Source: Desulfobacteraceae bacterium (GTDB taxonomy: Bacteria; Desulfobacterota; Desulfobacteria; Desulfobacterales; Desulfosalsimonadaceae). From it: DNA of 52,282 nucleotides. The position numbers and the translations under genes are program-made. Below, one piece after another: positions 52,202 through 52,282 of this stretch (position 1 is its first letter; every line of letters begins with the position of its first letter). A model generated the notes under the pieces. It saw only the letters and a program-made list of their open reading frames with translations. It did not search any database and was not told the origin of the DNA. The stretch lies in contig JAGGYV010000299.1 of NCBI GenBank assembly GCA_021162325.1, positions 1-52,282 of the forward strand, given 5' to 3'.

Positions 52202-52282
52202 TCAAAGTGAATGCACCACATGGACCACCACCCCCCAGATTTCACAGTCCATGCCATCGGTGAGTTCGATTGCATTATACGC
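52202..52282 (-). CDS. umuD: UmuD C-terminal end (partial)
   Basis: The last 26 codons and the stop of a gene entering from the right edge. The peptide AYNAIELTDGMDCEIWGVVV followed by HVVHSL matches the end of UmuD, the LexA-like self-cleaving subunit of polymerase V. The catalytic serine and lysine lie outside the window. Adjacent umuC supports the call. Confidence 0.8.
   Translation of the reverse strand, partial: AYNAIELTDGMDCEIWGVVVHVVHSL

Overview
The window looks like a chromosomal segment of a sulfate-reducing-type Desulfobacterota bacterium, most plausibly Desulfobacterales. This is an inference from content: an Rnf complex whose operon opens with an eight-heme c-type cytochrome, a membrane H+-pyrophosphatase, UbiA/UbiX-type quinone genes, duplicated MoeA, and many short dispersed inverted repeats between genes. 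Codon use and gene order look native. I see no phage, transposase, integron or CRISPR array.

Left part (1-5011, all minus strand): a KamA-family radical SAM protein cut by the window edge; an overlapping block of AmmeMemoRadiSam radical SAM enzyme, UbiA prenyltransferase and UbiX flavin prenyltransferase; a lone minimal nucleotidyltransferase; and a class I methyltransferase.

Central plus-strand block (5265-23772): a DapF homologue with both catalytic cysteines replaced by serine, overlapping moeA; a second MoeA fused to a periplasmic-binding-protein-like domain; archease and RtcB (RNA repair/tRNA ligation); phosphomannomutase; a membrane diguanylate cyclase; then the housekeeping run serA, DUF1844, ispE, tRNA-Gln(TTG), prs, rplY (CTC type), pth, hppA, carD and an RluD-like gene. 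Small MITE-like palindromic elements occupy several gaps.

Right minus-strand block (23866-49883): an orphan hypothetical gene and a cyclic-nucleotide-binding protein, then the energy operon cytochrome-rnfC-D-G-E-A-B. RnfB is fused to a complete glutamate-synthase-small-subunit-like flavoprotein, and RnfD lacks the usual SGAT flavinylation motif. Upstream lies a complete dcw cluster: mraZ, rsmH, a small Cys-rich ORF, ftsL, ftsI, murE, murF, mraY, murD, ftsW, murG, murC, murB, ftsQ, ftsA, ftsZ. mraZ has a recognisable promoter and MraZ operator. A dispersed repeat sits between murG and murC and supplies the C-terminal tail of MurG.

The right edge (49884-52282) holds a 430-bp nested palindrome, umuC, and the last codons of umuD. 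umuD and umuC are separated by an inverted repeat and a 7-bp tandem array.

The best candidates for something new are the Rnf complex with a GltD-fused RnfB, an octaheme cytochrome and a divergent RnfD; the Ser/Ser DapF homologue joined to moeA; and the population of palindromic elements, one of which has become coding sequence. No large unknown defence or mobile system is visible.
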